From CAVZTA01 sp963778025 (GTDB lineage: Bacteria; Chloroflexota; Limnocylindria; Limnocylindrales; CSP1-4): a stretch of DNA of 64,000 bases. The notes under the pieces were generated by a model. The model saw only the letters and a program-made list of their open reading frames with translations, made no database searches and was not told the origin of the DNA. The first letter of the stretch is position 1, and each line of letters starts with the position of its first letter. The position numbers and the translations under genes are program-made. This document shows positions 1 to 7,179 of the stretch, piece after piece. The stretch spans positions 545,207-609,206 of the forward strand of contig CAVZTA010000003.1 of NCBI GenBank assembly GCA_963778025.1. Direction: 5' to 3'.

Positions 1-518
1 CGGAGCGGCTGATCCGGCACGCCGACCCGGTGTTGCGGATGCTGGTCGACGAGACGGGTGAGACCGCGCTGGTCGTGCGTCGGGTCGGGCTGGCGGCCGT
101 CTGTCTCGTGCAGGTCGAGACGGACCAGGTGCTCCGGGTGTCCATCCCGGCGGGCTCGGTGATGCCGCTCCACGCCGATGCCGCGGGGCGGACGCTGCTG
201 GCCTATGCGCCCGAGGAGCTCCTCGACGAGGTCATCGCGCAGGACCTGTCCGTGGCGGACGAGGACACGGTCGCCGAGCTGCGCGATGCGTTGAGCGGGA
301 TCGTCGATGCCGGCATCGCGACCAGCGGCGACGAGCAGGCCGATGGGCTCGTGAGCATGGCCGTTCCCATCATGCGAGAGGATGGGATCGTCGGCGCGAT
401 CGTGGTCGCCGGACCTGCGGCCCGCTGCGGACTGGCCTGGCGAACGCGCGCCCGGCGAGCGCTCCTCGCCGGCGCGAAGGCCCTGTCGGGCACCCTCGAC
501 GAGGAGGTCTCCGCGTAA
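1..518 (+). CDS. IclR-family transcriptional regulator, C-terminal part (5' end outside window)
   Basis: The frame is open from base 3, so the start codon and the DNA-binding helix-turn-helix lie upstream of the window. What remains is about 171 residues of the IclR effector-binding domain: a stretch with PLHADAAGRTLLA (the family's typical pLhataaGkalLA region) followed by a YAPEELLDEVI helix, and near the end GLVSMAVPIMREDGIVGAIVVAG, cut here into its usual 'sAPI...G.v.gai.vsGP' pattern. IclR proteins bind a small carboxylate or aromatic ligand through this domain and usually control neighbouring catabolic genes. The target cannot be deduced from the part seen. Confidence 0.85.
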   Translation, partial: ERLIRHADPVLRMLVDETGETALVVRRVGLAAVCLVQVETDQVLRVSIPAGSVMPLHADAAGRTLLAYAPEELLDEVIAQDLSVADEDTVAELRDALSGIVDAGIATSGDEQADGLVSMAVPIMREDGIVGAIVVAGPAARCGLAWRTRARRALLAGAKALSGTLDEEVSA

Positions 519-537
519 TCTCACGCTCCGAGAAGGA

Positions 538-547
538 CTAGTACTAG
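538..547. promoter_or_regulatory. CTAGTACTAG palindrome upstream of the 588 gene
   Basis: A perfect 10-bp palindrome, AT-rich against its surroundings, sits in the 69-bp gap between the IclR gene and the next ORF, followed directly by ATACT that could serve as part of a -10 element. It may be an operator for the IclR or a GntR protein. The evidence is only symmetry and position. Confidence 0.25.
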
Positions 548-587
548 ATACTGCGAAAAGCTGTGGATATCGAGACGGCGACGCGGT

Positions 588-1082
588 ATGGTCGCGCCGA
601 TGGACGCGACCGGGTTCCAGCTCGATCGGCTGATCGCTGCGAGCGATGACTACCCCATGCGGCCCATCGAGGACGCGATCACCTGGGTCGCCGCGGGGTC
701 GGTCGAGGCCACGGCCGACTGGTACCTCGTGGTCTTCCGGTCGATCCGGCGGGCCGATGTCGACGAGCCCGAGCTCGTCCGCCACGACGACGCCGCCCAC
801 GACGAGGCGATGTCGGCGCCGGGCTTCGTCCACTACTTCAAGGGCCCGCTGACCGTCGACCGCGCCTGTCTCTCGTTCTGCCTGTGGACGTCACGCGAGG
901 CCGCCCGCGCGGCGTCGGGCATGCCCGCGCATCGGGCCGCTGTCGCGTTCATCGGCGACGCGTACGACCACTTCACGCTCGAGTTCTACCGGGCGCGGAA
1001 GCTCGCCGGCACGCTCGCGTGGACGTTCGAGCCGTACGACCGGGTACCGGCCGGCAGCGATGAGGTCGCCAAGGCCGCCTGA
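588..1082 (+). CDS. conserved hypothetical protein, possible dimeric alpha/beta-barrel fold
   Basis: A 164-residue soluble protein with no signal peptide or membrane segment. I do not recognise a named family. The segment around residues 75-125 (FVHYFKGPL, then CLSFCLWTSREAARAASG, then a helix ending in FTLEFYRARK) has the beta-strand / 'W.SrE.A..a' / helix pattern seen in dimeric alpha-beta barrel proteins such as DUF3291-like and monooxygenase-like folds, but that is a structural guess. Two in-frame ATG codons, at 588 and 600, could start it, and neither has a clear ribosome binding site. The gene converges on the DUF4386 gene. Confidence 0.55.
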   Translation: MVAPMDATGFQLDRLIAASDDYPMRPIEDAITWVAAGSVEATADWYLVVFRSIRRADVDEPELVRHDDAAHDEAMSAPGFVHYFKGPLTVDRACLSFCLWTSREAARAASGMPAHRAAVAFIGDAYDHFTLEFYRARKLAGTLAWTFEPYDRVPAGSDEVAKAA

Positions 1083-1104
1083 GCCGTGCGAGGCGCCGGG
1101 TGGC

Positions 1105-1818
1105 TCAGCGGAGGCCCAGGACGAGGCAGACGCCCACCGCGAGCAGCCAGATCGACCACGCGATGTACGCGATGGGCACGATCGTCCCGATGCGCTCCGA
1201 GCCCTCCGGCTCGTGGCTGCCGGCGAACTCGAACGTGCCCAGTGCGACCGCGAGGCCGACCGGGATCGCGATGAACCCGAGGATCGCCGGCACGGTGCCG
1301 CTCGCCAGGAGCGCGAGCCCGAAGACGACCGTCCAGAGGCCGGTCGCGAGGTAGCCCAACCCTTCGCCGATGCCCACGCCAAGGAGGCGGTGCGCGGCCG
1401 CGAAGACGACCTCGGCGGCCCGCCGCTCCGCCGGATCCGCGGCGCCGTGATAGCGCCGGGCAAGCTCCGGGACGAGGTACGGCCAGCGGATGAGCCCCAG
1501 GGTCTGGACGAGCCCCGCCGTGATGCCCAGCGCGATGCTGACCTCGGCCAGCCACGCACCCAGCTCGCTGGTCGACGAGCTGCGGACGACCGCACCGGCC
1601 GCGGCGGCGATGGGCACGAACGCGAGCGCGATCAGCGCGAACACCCACCACAGCGTCACGAGGCCCGCGCCACCCGCGCTGAACTTCTCGAGGATCGTGC
1701 CGACCGGCTGACGGAGGATGCCCGGGTACTCGAACCGGCGCGCGAGGCCGGTGAACGCCACGTTGAACGCGATGGGCAGCGCGATCAGCAGCAGCCCGGT
1801 GATCGTGGATGGGGTCAT
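1105..1818 (-). CDS. DUF4386 domain-containing membrane protein
   Basis: A 237-residue integral membrane protein with about six hydrophobic segments, spread evenly from residue 5 to the C-terminus. The ordering of segments and the motif-like stretch AEVSIALGITAGLVQTLGLIRWPYLVP followed by a soluble loop and an HRLLGVGIGEGLGY-type segment match the DUF4386 family, whose function is unknown. It starts at ATG 1818 and is divergent from the Gfo/Idh gene at 1926. The shared 107-bp gap holds the GntR-type operator at 1877-1889, so its expression may be linked to the sugar genes, although its function is not obviously metabolic. Confidence 0.7.
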   Translation of the reverse strand: MTPSTITGLLLIALPIAFNVAFTGLARRFEYPGILRQPVGTILEKFSAGGAGLVTLWWVFALIALAFVPIAAAAGAVVRSSSTSELGAWLAEVSIALGITAGLVQTLGLIRWPYLVPELARRYHGAADPAERRAAEVVFAAAHRLLGVGIGEGLGYLATGLWTVVFGLALLASGTVPAILGFIAIPVGLAVALGTFEFAGSHEPEGSERIGTIVPIAYIAWSIWLLAVGVCLVLGLR

Positions 1819-1876
1819 CGACGGGCTCCCAGGGGGACGGGCGGAGCCGGTCGTCGGCTCGGCGAGGGTCGTCCGG

Positions 1877-1889
1877 ATGTCTATACCAT
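1877..1889. promoter_or_regulatory. putative HutC/GntR operator (GTCTATAC)
   Basis: Within ATGTCTATACCAT, bases 1879-1886 read GTCTATAC, a perfect match to the published HutC-subfamily GntR consensus GTMTAKAC. It overlaps a -10-like TATACC (1882-1887) that lies 38 bp before the ATG of the 1926 Gfo/Idh gene. A HutC-type regulator is encoded at 6440, and similar sites occur at 6406 and 12302. Confidence 0.6.
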
Positions 1890-1925
1890 CGCCAGGACGC
1901 GACGTGGACGACGAAGGGGCGGGCG

Positions 1926-3128
1926 ATGCAGGCGCACTCCATCACGATGCTCGGGACGGGGCTGATCGGCGACTTCTACACCAACACGCTCCACAGCCAG
2001 CGGGGTATCGACCGCGTCCGGGTCGTGTATTCGCGGTCGGAGGAGCGCGGCCGCGCCTTCGGGGAGCGGTGGGGCGTCCCGGAGTCGACGACCGATCTGC
2101 GCGGGGCCATCGAGCATCCCGAGACGGACGTGGTCGTCATCGGCGTCCCCAACCACCTCCACGAGGAGGCCGTCTCGGTCGCCGCGGCCGCCGGCAAGGC
2201 CATCCTGTGCACCAAGCCCCTGGGCCGGAACGCCGACGAGGCACGCCGGATGCTCGACGCGGTCGAGCGGGCGGGCGTGTTCGGCGGGTACCTCGAGGAC
2301 CTGTGCTACACGCCCAAGACGCTCAAGGCCATCCGGTCGGTGGAGGGCGGCGCGGTCGGGCAGGTCACCTGGGTGCGCTCACGGGAGACGCATCCCGGGC
2401 CCCACAGCGCGTGGTTCTGGGACGGCCGGATGACCGGTGGCGGCGCGATCGTCGACCTCGGCTGCCACTGCATCGAGATCATCCGCAACTTCGTGGGCAA
2501 GGGGAATCGGCCGCTCGAGGTCCTCGGCGTCACCGACACGCTCGTCCATCCGATCGAGGACGAGGACAACGCGATCGTGCTCATCCGCTTCGCCTCGGGC
2601 GCCATCGGCCAGTTCGAGGTGAGCTGGACGTTCCGGGGCGGCATGGACCTGCGCGACGAGGTCGCGGGCACGCACGGCACCATCTGGCTGAACCACTTCC
2701 TGCGCACCGGGTTCGAGATGTTCACGGCGGGTGGTCAGGGCGGCTACGTCGCCGAGAAGGCCGAGACATCGGCCGGCTGGCTGTTCCCGGTCGGTGACGA
2801 GATCTCCGAGCTCGGCTACACCGAGATGTTCGCCGACATGTTCCGCTCGATCGATGGCGGCGCCGCGCCGCGGGAGACGTTCTACGACGGCTATGTCGTG
2901 AACGCGATCATGGACGCCGCCTATCGGTCGTCGCGCGAGAAGGCGTGGGTCCCGGTCGAGCTGTTCGAATGGCGCGGTGGTGACGCGGCGCGCATCGAGC
3001 GGACGCCCGAGCTGTACGACGGGATGGTCGTCATCAAGCGCGAGATCCTGCCCGACGGACGCCACAAGCTCATCGTGAAGGACCCGACGACGGGCGACTT
3101 CAGCGACCGCGTGGTCGCCGGACGCTGA
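1926..3128 (+). CDS. Gfo/Idh/MocA-family NAD(P)-dependent oxidoreductase
   Basis: A 400-residue protein with an N-terminal Rossmann fold (residues 5-15, MLGTGLIGDFY) and the family's second signature near residue 95, where the usual EKP appears as TKP (CTKPLGRN). The C-terminal sheet domain contains DLGCHCIEI, equivalent to the catalytic D...H region. Family members oxidise or reduce sugars, inositols and related polyols with NAD(P). ATG 1926 was chosen because the Rossmann strand begins only a few residues later; the frame is open 117 bp further upstream, but that region is not protein-like and contains the operator. A cupin gene follows 14 bp downstream. Substrate is unknown. Confidence 0.88.
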   Translation: MQAHSITMLGTGLIGDFYTNTLHSQRGIDRVRVVYSRSEERGRAFGERWGVPESTTDLRGAIEHPETDVVVIGVPNHLHEEAVSVAAAAGKAILCTKPLGRNADEARRMLDAVERAGVFGGYLEDLCYTPKTLKAIRSVEGGAVGQVTWVRSRETHPGPHSAWFWDGRMTGGGAIVDLGCHCIEIIRNFVGKGNRPLEVLGVTDTLVHPIEDEDNAIVLIRFASGAIGQFEVSWTFRGGMDLRDEVAGTHGTIWLNHFLRTGFEMFTAGGQGGYVAEKAETSAGWLFPVGDEISELGYTEMFADMFRSIDGGAAPRETFYDGYVVNAIMDAAYRSSREKAWVPVELFEWRGGDAARIERTPELYDGMVVIKREILPDGRHKLIVKDPTTGDFSDRVVAGR

Positions 3129-3142
3129 GGCGGCGCTGCAGC

Positions 3143-3517
3143 ATGGACGCGAAGGTCATCCCCTTCTCCGACCTCGACCCGTCGAAGCACTCCCACGAGT
3201 TCGTCGGCGCGGAGCACGGCGGCGTGCCGTTCTCGGTGATCCTCGTGCACACCGGTCCCGGCGGTGGTCCGGCCGTCCATCGGCACCCGTACCCGGAGGT
3301 GTTCATCGTCGAGGCGGGCGAGGCGACGTTCACGCTCGGCTCCGAGCAGGTCGTCGTGCCCGCCGGGCACGTGGTCGTCGGTCCCCCGGACGTGGCCCAC
3401 GGGTTCACGAACACGGGTCCCGGGGAGCTGCGCCTGACGGCGATCCACGGCCACCCGCGGTTCATCACCGACTGGCTCGAAGCCCACGACGACACCTGGG
3501 TGTCGAAGCCCCGCTGA
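3143..3517 (+). CDS. single-domain cupin protein
   Basis: A 124-residue protein that forms one cupin barrel. Motif 1 is near residues 42-55 (GPAVHRHPYPEVFIVEAGEA, giving the metal ligands H, H and E) and motif 2 is near 70-85 (PAGHVVVGPPDVAHGFTN, giving the last H). Small cupins of this kind act as sugar isomerases, epimerases or metal-dependent dioxygenases, or as sensors. Its place 14 bp after a Gfo/Idh dehydrogenase suggests a sugar or sugar-acid substrate. The region from 3518 to 3615 holds no gene and no clear terminator. Confidence 0.85.
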   Translation: MDAKVIPFSDLDPSKHSHEFVGAEHGGVPFSVILVHTGPGGGPAVHRHPYPEVFIVEAGEATFTLGSEQVVVPAGHVVVGPPDVAHGFTNTGPGELRLTAIHGHPRFITDWLEAHDDTWVSKPR

Positions 3518-3615
3518 GCCGCCCGCGATGGGTCACCCGTGGCGCCGGAGCGCGGCGTCGTTCGCGTCCCCAAGCAAGGCCGCCGCTAAGGCCGCGATCC
3601 GCAAGCGACCAGCGG

Positions 3616-4107
3616 TCAACCCTTGGCTTGCGATGCTCCGTCCGCGTCAGCGAGGAGTCGGAAGACGCGGGTCTCGTGCGTCGCCGGGTCGTCGCCCCAG
3701 TCGCCGTATGCCTCCCATGACACGGCGCCGAAGCGTCGACCGGTCGTCGCGCTCCAGGTGTCGAGTGCGGCGTACGCCGTCGAGAGCGCGTCGATCGGTC
3801 CGACATGGGTCACCGTCGCGGCCTCGCCGGACGGTGCGTCGATGCAACGCACGTCGCCCTCGGGCTCGAACCGGCGCACGACCTCCACGCCGAACTCGAT
3901 GTCCAGCGGATCGCCCGGCCGGTCGGGCTGGCGATAGACGAACACGTTGTGCCCGTCCGTGCGCAGCTCCGGGCGCCGACGGAGCAGCGCCCAGACCTGG
4001 TCGAGCGCGGGGCGCCAGACGGCGCCGACGTCCGCGGGCCGGGCGCGACGGTGGACCGCGGCGAGGAGCCGCGGCGCGACGTCCTCGACGCGGACGCGGT
4101 CGTCCAC
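3616..4107 (-). CDS. GyrI-like / effector-binding domain protein
   Basis: A 163-residue protein resembling the small-molecule-binding domain shared by GyrI (SbmC) and the C-termini of AraC/MerR regulators such as BmrR. The clearest parts are NVFVYR, DIEFGVEVVRRFEPEGDVRCIDAPSGEAATV (seen in two strands) and THVGPIDALSTAYAALDTW, which corresponds to the family's 'hhGpy..l..a...l..w' helix, followed by WEAYGDW. There is no DNA-binding domain, so it is a stand-alone ligand binder. It is the third gene of a leftward run after the 6221 dehydrogenase and the 5031 epimerase. Confidence 0.75.
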   Translation of the reverse strand: MDDRVRVEDVAPRLLAAVHRRARPADVGAVWRPALDQVWALLRRRPELRTDGHNVFVYRQPDRPGDPLDIEFGVEVVRRFEPEGDVRCIDAPSGEAATVTHVGPIDALSTAYAALDTWSATTGRRFGAVSWEAYGDWGDDPATHETRVFRLLADADGASQAKG

Positions 4108-4116
4108 GGACGCTGG

Positions 4117-5031
4117 CTACACGCAGTACGGGCGCAGGACGTTCCGGGCGAGCAGGAAGCCGCGCTTGACCAGCTCGTCCGTGCCCTCGAAGTCGCGGTC
4201 CTCGTGCTCGATGATGCAGTCGCCCGCATAGCCGGCCCGGTAGAGCGCCGCGAAGATCTTCGACCAGGGCGCCTCGCCCAGACCGGGCAGCCGCGGGATC
4301 TGCCAGCCGATGCCGCCACTCAGCGTGCCGCGCTCGTAGAGGCCGTCGCGGTCGATGAGCACGTCCTTCGCCTGGAAGTGGAGGATGTGCGGGCCGAACT
4401 CGCGGATGAACCGCTCCTGGTCGATCATCAGCCAGACGAGGTGCGACGGGTCATAGTTGAGCCCGATCGTGCCGGCCCACTGCTCCAGGATCCGGCGCCA
4501 GATGTAGGGCGACCAGGCGATGTTGTTGCCGGCCGGCCATTCGCTCCGGCTGAAGATCATCGGGCAGTTCTCGATCGTGAGTCTCACGCCGTTGTCCTGG
4601 GCGTGCTTCACGATGTCGGGCCAGACCCGGAGCGCCTCGTCCCAGTTCTCGTCGGTCGACTTCGACGCGTCGCCGCCCATGAAGGTGTTCATGAACGGGA
4701 TGCCCATCCGGCCGGCGGCGACGATGACGGCCTTGATGTGGTCGATCATCTGCTGGCGCGTGGCGGGGTCCGGGTGGAGCGGATTCGGGTAGTAGCCGAG
4801 GCCCGAGATCGACAGGCCCTTGCCCTCGATCTCGCTCCGGATCTCGCGCAGCTGGCCCTCGGAGGCGTTGACGACATCGATGTGCGAGGTGCCCGCGTAG
4901 CGGCGCGTGGGCCCGGTCGCCTGGGGCCAGCACGCGATCTCCAGGACCTCGAAGCCGTTGCCGGCCGCCCAGTCGGCGACCTCCATGAGCGGCGTCTCGG
5001 GGAACGGCGCGGTGAGGAAACCGAGCTTCAT
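4117..5031 (-). CDS. sugar phosphate isomerase/epimerase (xylose-isomerase-like TIM barrel)
   Basis: A 304-residue AP-endonuclease-2/xylose-isomerase-like TIM barrel. Metal ligands can be placed at the conserved points: E in LTIENCPM (about residue 155), D and H in NYDPSHLVW (about 190), H in HILHFQAKD (about 218) and E in CIIEHEDRDFEGT near the C-terminus. Relatives convert keto sugars or inosoles (IolE/IolI type). ATG 5031 has a good AGGAG site eight bases upstream. It lies 34 bp after the frameshifted Gfo/Idh gene in the same direction; a dehydrogenase next to such a barrel is the usual arrangement in inositol-like catabolism. Confidence 0.85.
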   Translation of the reverse strand: MKLGFLTAPFPETPLMEVADWAAGNGFEVLEIACWPQATGPTRRYAGTSHIDVVNASEGQLREIRSEIEGKGLSISGLGYYPNPLHPDPATRQQMIDHIKAVIVAAGRMGIPFMNTFMGGDASKSTDENWDEALRVWPDIVKHAQDNGVRLTIENCPMIFSRSEWPAGNNIAWSPYIWRRILEQWAGTIGLNYDPSHLVWLMIDQERFIREFGPHILHFQAKDVLIDRDGLYERGTLSGGIGWQIPRLPGLGEAPWSKIFAALYRAGYAGDCIIEHEDRDFEGTDELVKRGFLLARNVLRPYCV

Positions 5032-5065
5032 CGACGGGCTCCTGTCGGGATGTCCTGGCGGTGGC

Positions 5066-6221
5066 TCAACGTTCGACCGCGACCCATCGCCGCGTCGCCG
5101 AGCTGGTCGCGATCGCCTCGGTGACGGCGAGGGCATCGAGCCCGTCGCGGAACGTCGGATACGTGGGCTCCGCGGCCGGCGCGCCGTTCGCGATGTCGGC
5201 ATAGACCTGCGAGAACAGCGCCCGGAACGTGTCCGGATAGCCCTCGACGTGGCCAGCCGGGTAGCCGATGATCCGCCGGACCTCGGGCGCGTTGAGCGAC
5301 GGGTCGCGATGGAGGATCTCGTTCGAGCGGCCGCGATGCCCGATCCACATCCGGTCCGGATCCTCCGACGACCAGGCGAGCGCGGCCTCGGAGCCGTCGA
5401 CCTCGATCGAGACGCTGTTCTTGCGACCCGCACTGACCTGGGAGATCGACACCGTGCCGCGCGCGCCGTCCTCGAACCGCAGCAGCGCGCCGGCGCCGTC
5501 GTCGGACGTCATCCGCTCCTCGACGAGCTCATCCGGTCGGCGCGGCGGCCGCGAACGTCTCGACCGGTCCCGTCGGGTGGCGGCGGACCGGCACGAACGT
5601 GTGGAGGTCGGCCATCACCTCCACGATGCGCTTGCCGCTGATGAACCGCGACAGGTCGAGCCAGTGGGAGCCGATGTCGGCGACCGCCCGAAGCTGGCCC
5701 GCCTCGTCGGGGACGAGCCGCCAGTTCCAGTCGGTGTCGAGGAGCAGCCAGTCCTGCAGGTAGTGGCCGGTGATGAACCGCGGCTGGCCGATCGCACCCT
5801 CGCGCACGAGCGCGCGTGCCTGGTGGCACAGCGGGTAGAACCGAAGGTTGAAGCACACCGCGTGGACCCTGCCCGCGGCGTCGGCCCGTGCCACGAGGTC
5901 GCGGGCGTCGGCGGCGGTCAGCGCCAGCGGCTTCTCGCACACGACGTGCTTCCCGGCCTCGAGCACCGCCCGCACCTGGGGTGCGTGGAGGTGGTTCGGG
6001 GTCGCGATGTGGACGACGTCGACCGCGGGATCGGCGAGCAGCGCGTCCAGGGAGTCGTAGACGCGCGGCAGCGATGCCGACGCCGCCTTCTTCGCGGCGC
6101 GTCCCGGATCCGACCCCACGACGCCGACGACGTCGACGCCCAGCCGCCGGAGCGCTTCCACGTGCGCGACGCCGATGAATCCGACGCCGACGACGGCCGC
6201 CTTGATGTCCGCGAAGGTCAT
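5066..6221 (-). pseudogene. Gfo/Idh/MocA-family oxidoreductase, interrupted by an apparent 1-base frameshift
   Basis: The protein begins at ATG 6221 behind a strong GGAGGAG site. Residues 1-230 contain the Rossmann motif VVGVGFIGVAHVEAL, the EKP motif (VVCEKPLALT) and the D...H region (DIGSHWLDLSRF). At about 5513-5530 the frame ends in TFAAAAPTG-stop, while the next frame continues with ELVEERMTSDDGAGALLRFEDG, the normal continuation of this family, to a stop at 5066. Removing one G from ACCGGATGAG restores a single frame of about 385 residues. Because conservation is good on both sides, this is either a recent mutation or a sequence error. It heads the leftward operon and is divergent from the GntR gene. 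Confidence 0.8.
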
Positions 6222-6403
6222 CGACTCCTCCGAAGCGTCCGCCGCGCGCTGGCCCGTGGAGGCGCGCGGGCTGACGAACCCGACGATACCGGCCCGGGCC
6301 ACCCGGGCGCACGCGCGCGGCGGGCGGTTCCCGGCCGAGGACGCGCGACCGCGCGCTGCGGATCGCCGCGCGGCGCGCCGACGCGGGCTGCCGGGTCGTC
6401 CAG

Positions 6404-6415
6404 ATGTCTAGACAG
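6404..6415. promoter_or_regulatory. putative HutC/GntR operator (GTCTAGAC)
   Basis: ATGTCTAGACAG contains the palindrome TGTCTAGACA (6405-6414), a perfect GTMTAKAC site. It lies between the divergent Gfo/Idh operon (start 6221) and the GntR gene (start 6440) and so can control both. A TAGACT -10-like element at 6424-6429 leaves only about ten bases to the ATG, which suggests a leaderless or nearly leaderless GntR transcript with autoregulation. Confidence 0.65.
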
Positions 6416-6439
6416 GTTCTGGTTAGACTCGCTGCGCTG

Positions 6440-7168
6440 ATGACCGCCGAGAGCACGCCCCGCTATCTCGAGATCGCGGACGCCCTGCGACGCCAGATCG
6501 GTGCGGGTCGCCCAGGCGACCGGCTGCCGTCGGACGCGGAGCTGTGCGAACGGTTCTCCGTGTCGCGGATGACGGCTCGTCAGGCCGTCCAGCTCCTGGC
6601 CAACGAGGGTCTCCTGGTCCGGCGCCGCGGGGAGGGGACGTTCATCGCGCCGCGCGTCGTCCCGCGGGTGCTCGGCTCCCCCTTGTCGTTCACCGAGAAC
6701 ATGCGCCGCCGCGGCCTGCGCGCCGATTCCCGCCTCCTCGAGGCCGGCTGGGTCGAGCCCACGGCCGAGGAGCGGCGCGCCCTCCGGCTGGGCGCCGATG
6801 AGCGCGCGGTGCGCATCGAGCGCCTCCGGCTCGCCGATGGCCGGCCGATGGCCATCGAACGCGCGGTCGTCAGTCCGGCCTGTGCCGCGGTCCTCGACGA
6901 CGACCTGGCCGGCGGCTCGCTGCACGCGGCGTTCGAGCGGCTGGGTCGCGTGCCCACGACCGCCACCGCCCAGGTCTCTGCGCGGCGCCCGACCCAGCGG
7001 GAACGACGGCTCCTGGGCCTGGCGCAGTCGGGCGTCGTGTTGAGCGAGCGGCGGACGATCAGCGACGCTGACGGCACGCCGCTGGAGCACACCGAGACGC
7101 TCTACGCGGCCGAGCGGTACGCGTTCGAGGCGCTGCTTCGCCGGGACGACCTGAGCGGCTCGGCCTGA
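6440..7168 (+). CDS. GntR-family transcriptional regulator, HutC subfamily (UTRA domain)
   Basis: A 242-residue regulator. Residues 5-70 are the GntR winged helix: YLEIADALRRQI, then PGDRLPSDAELCERFSVSRMTARQAVQ and LLVRRRGEGTFI. Residues 85-235 are a UTRA ligand-binding domain (LSFTENMRRRGLRADSR, VRIERLRLADGRPMAIE, and a C-terminal LEHTETLYAAERYAFE). HutC-type proteins usually repress sugar or amino-acid catabolism and are released by a phosphorylated or organic-acid ligand. The ATG at 6440 is favoured over an upstream GTG/ATG at 6404 because that start lies inside the operator. The sites at 1879, 6406 and 12302 are its likely targets. Confidence 0.9.
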   Translation: MTAESTPRYLEIADALRRQIGAGRPGDRLPSDAELCERFSVSRMTARQAVQLLANEGLLVRRRGEGTFIAPRVVPRVLGSPLSFTENMRRRGLRADSRLLEAGWVEPTAEERRALRLGADERAVRIERLRLADGRPMAIERAVVSPACAAVLDDDLAGGSLHAAFERLGRVPTTATAQVSARRPTQRERRLLGLAQSGVVLSERRTISDADGTPLEHTETLYAAERYAFEALLRRDDLSGSA

Positions 7169-7179
7169 CCGAGGGACCC

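Noticed and set aside
3518..3615. Possible terminator formed by CAAGCAAGG and CCTTGGCTTG
   Set aside because: The arms are far apart, need a bulge, and the second arm lies inside the end of the minus-strand gene.
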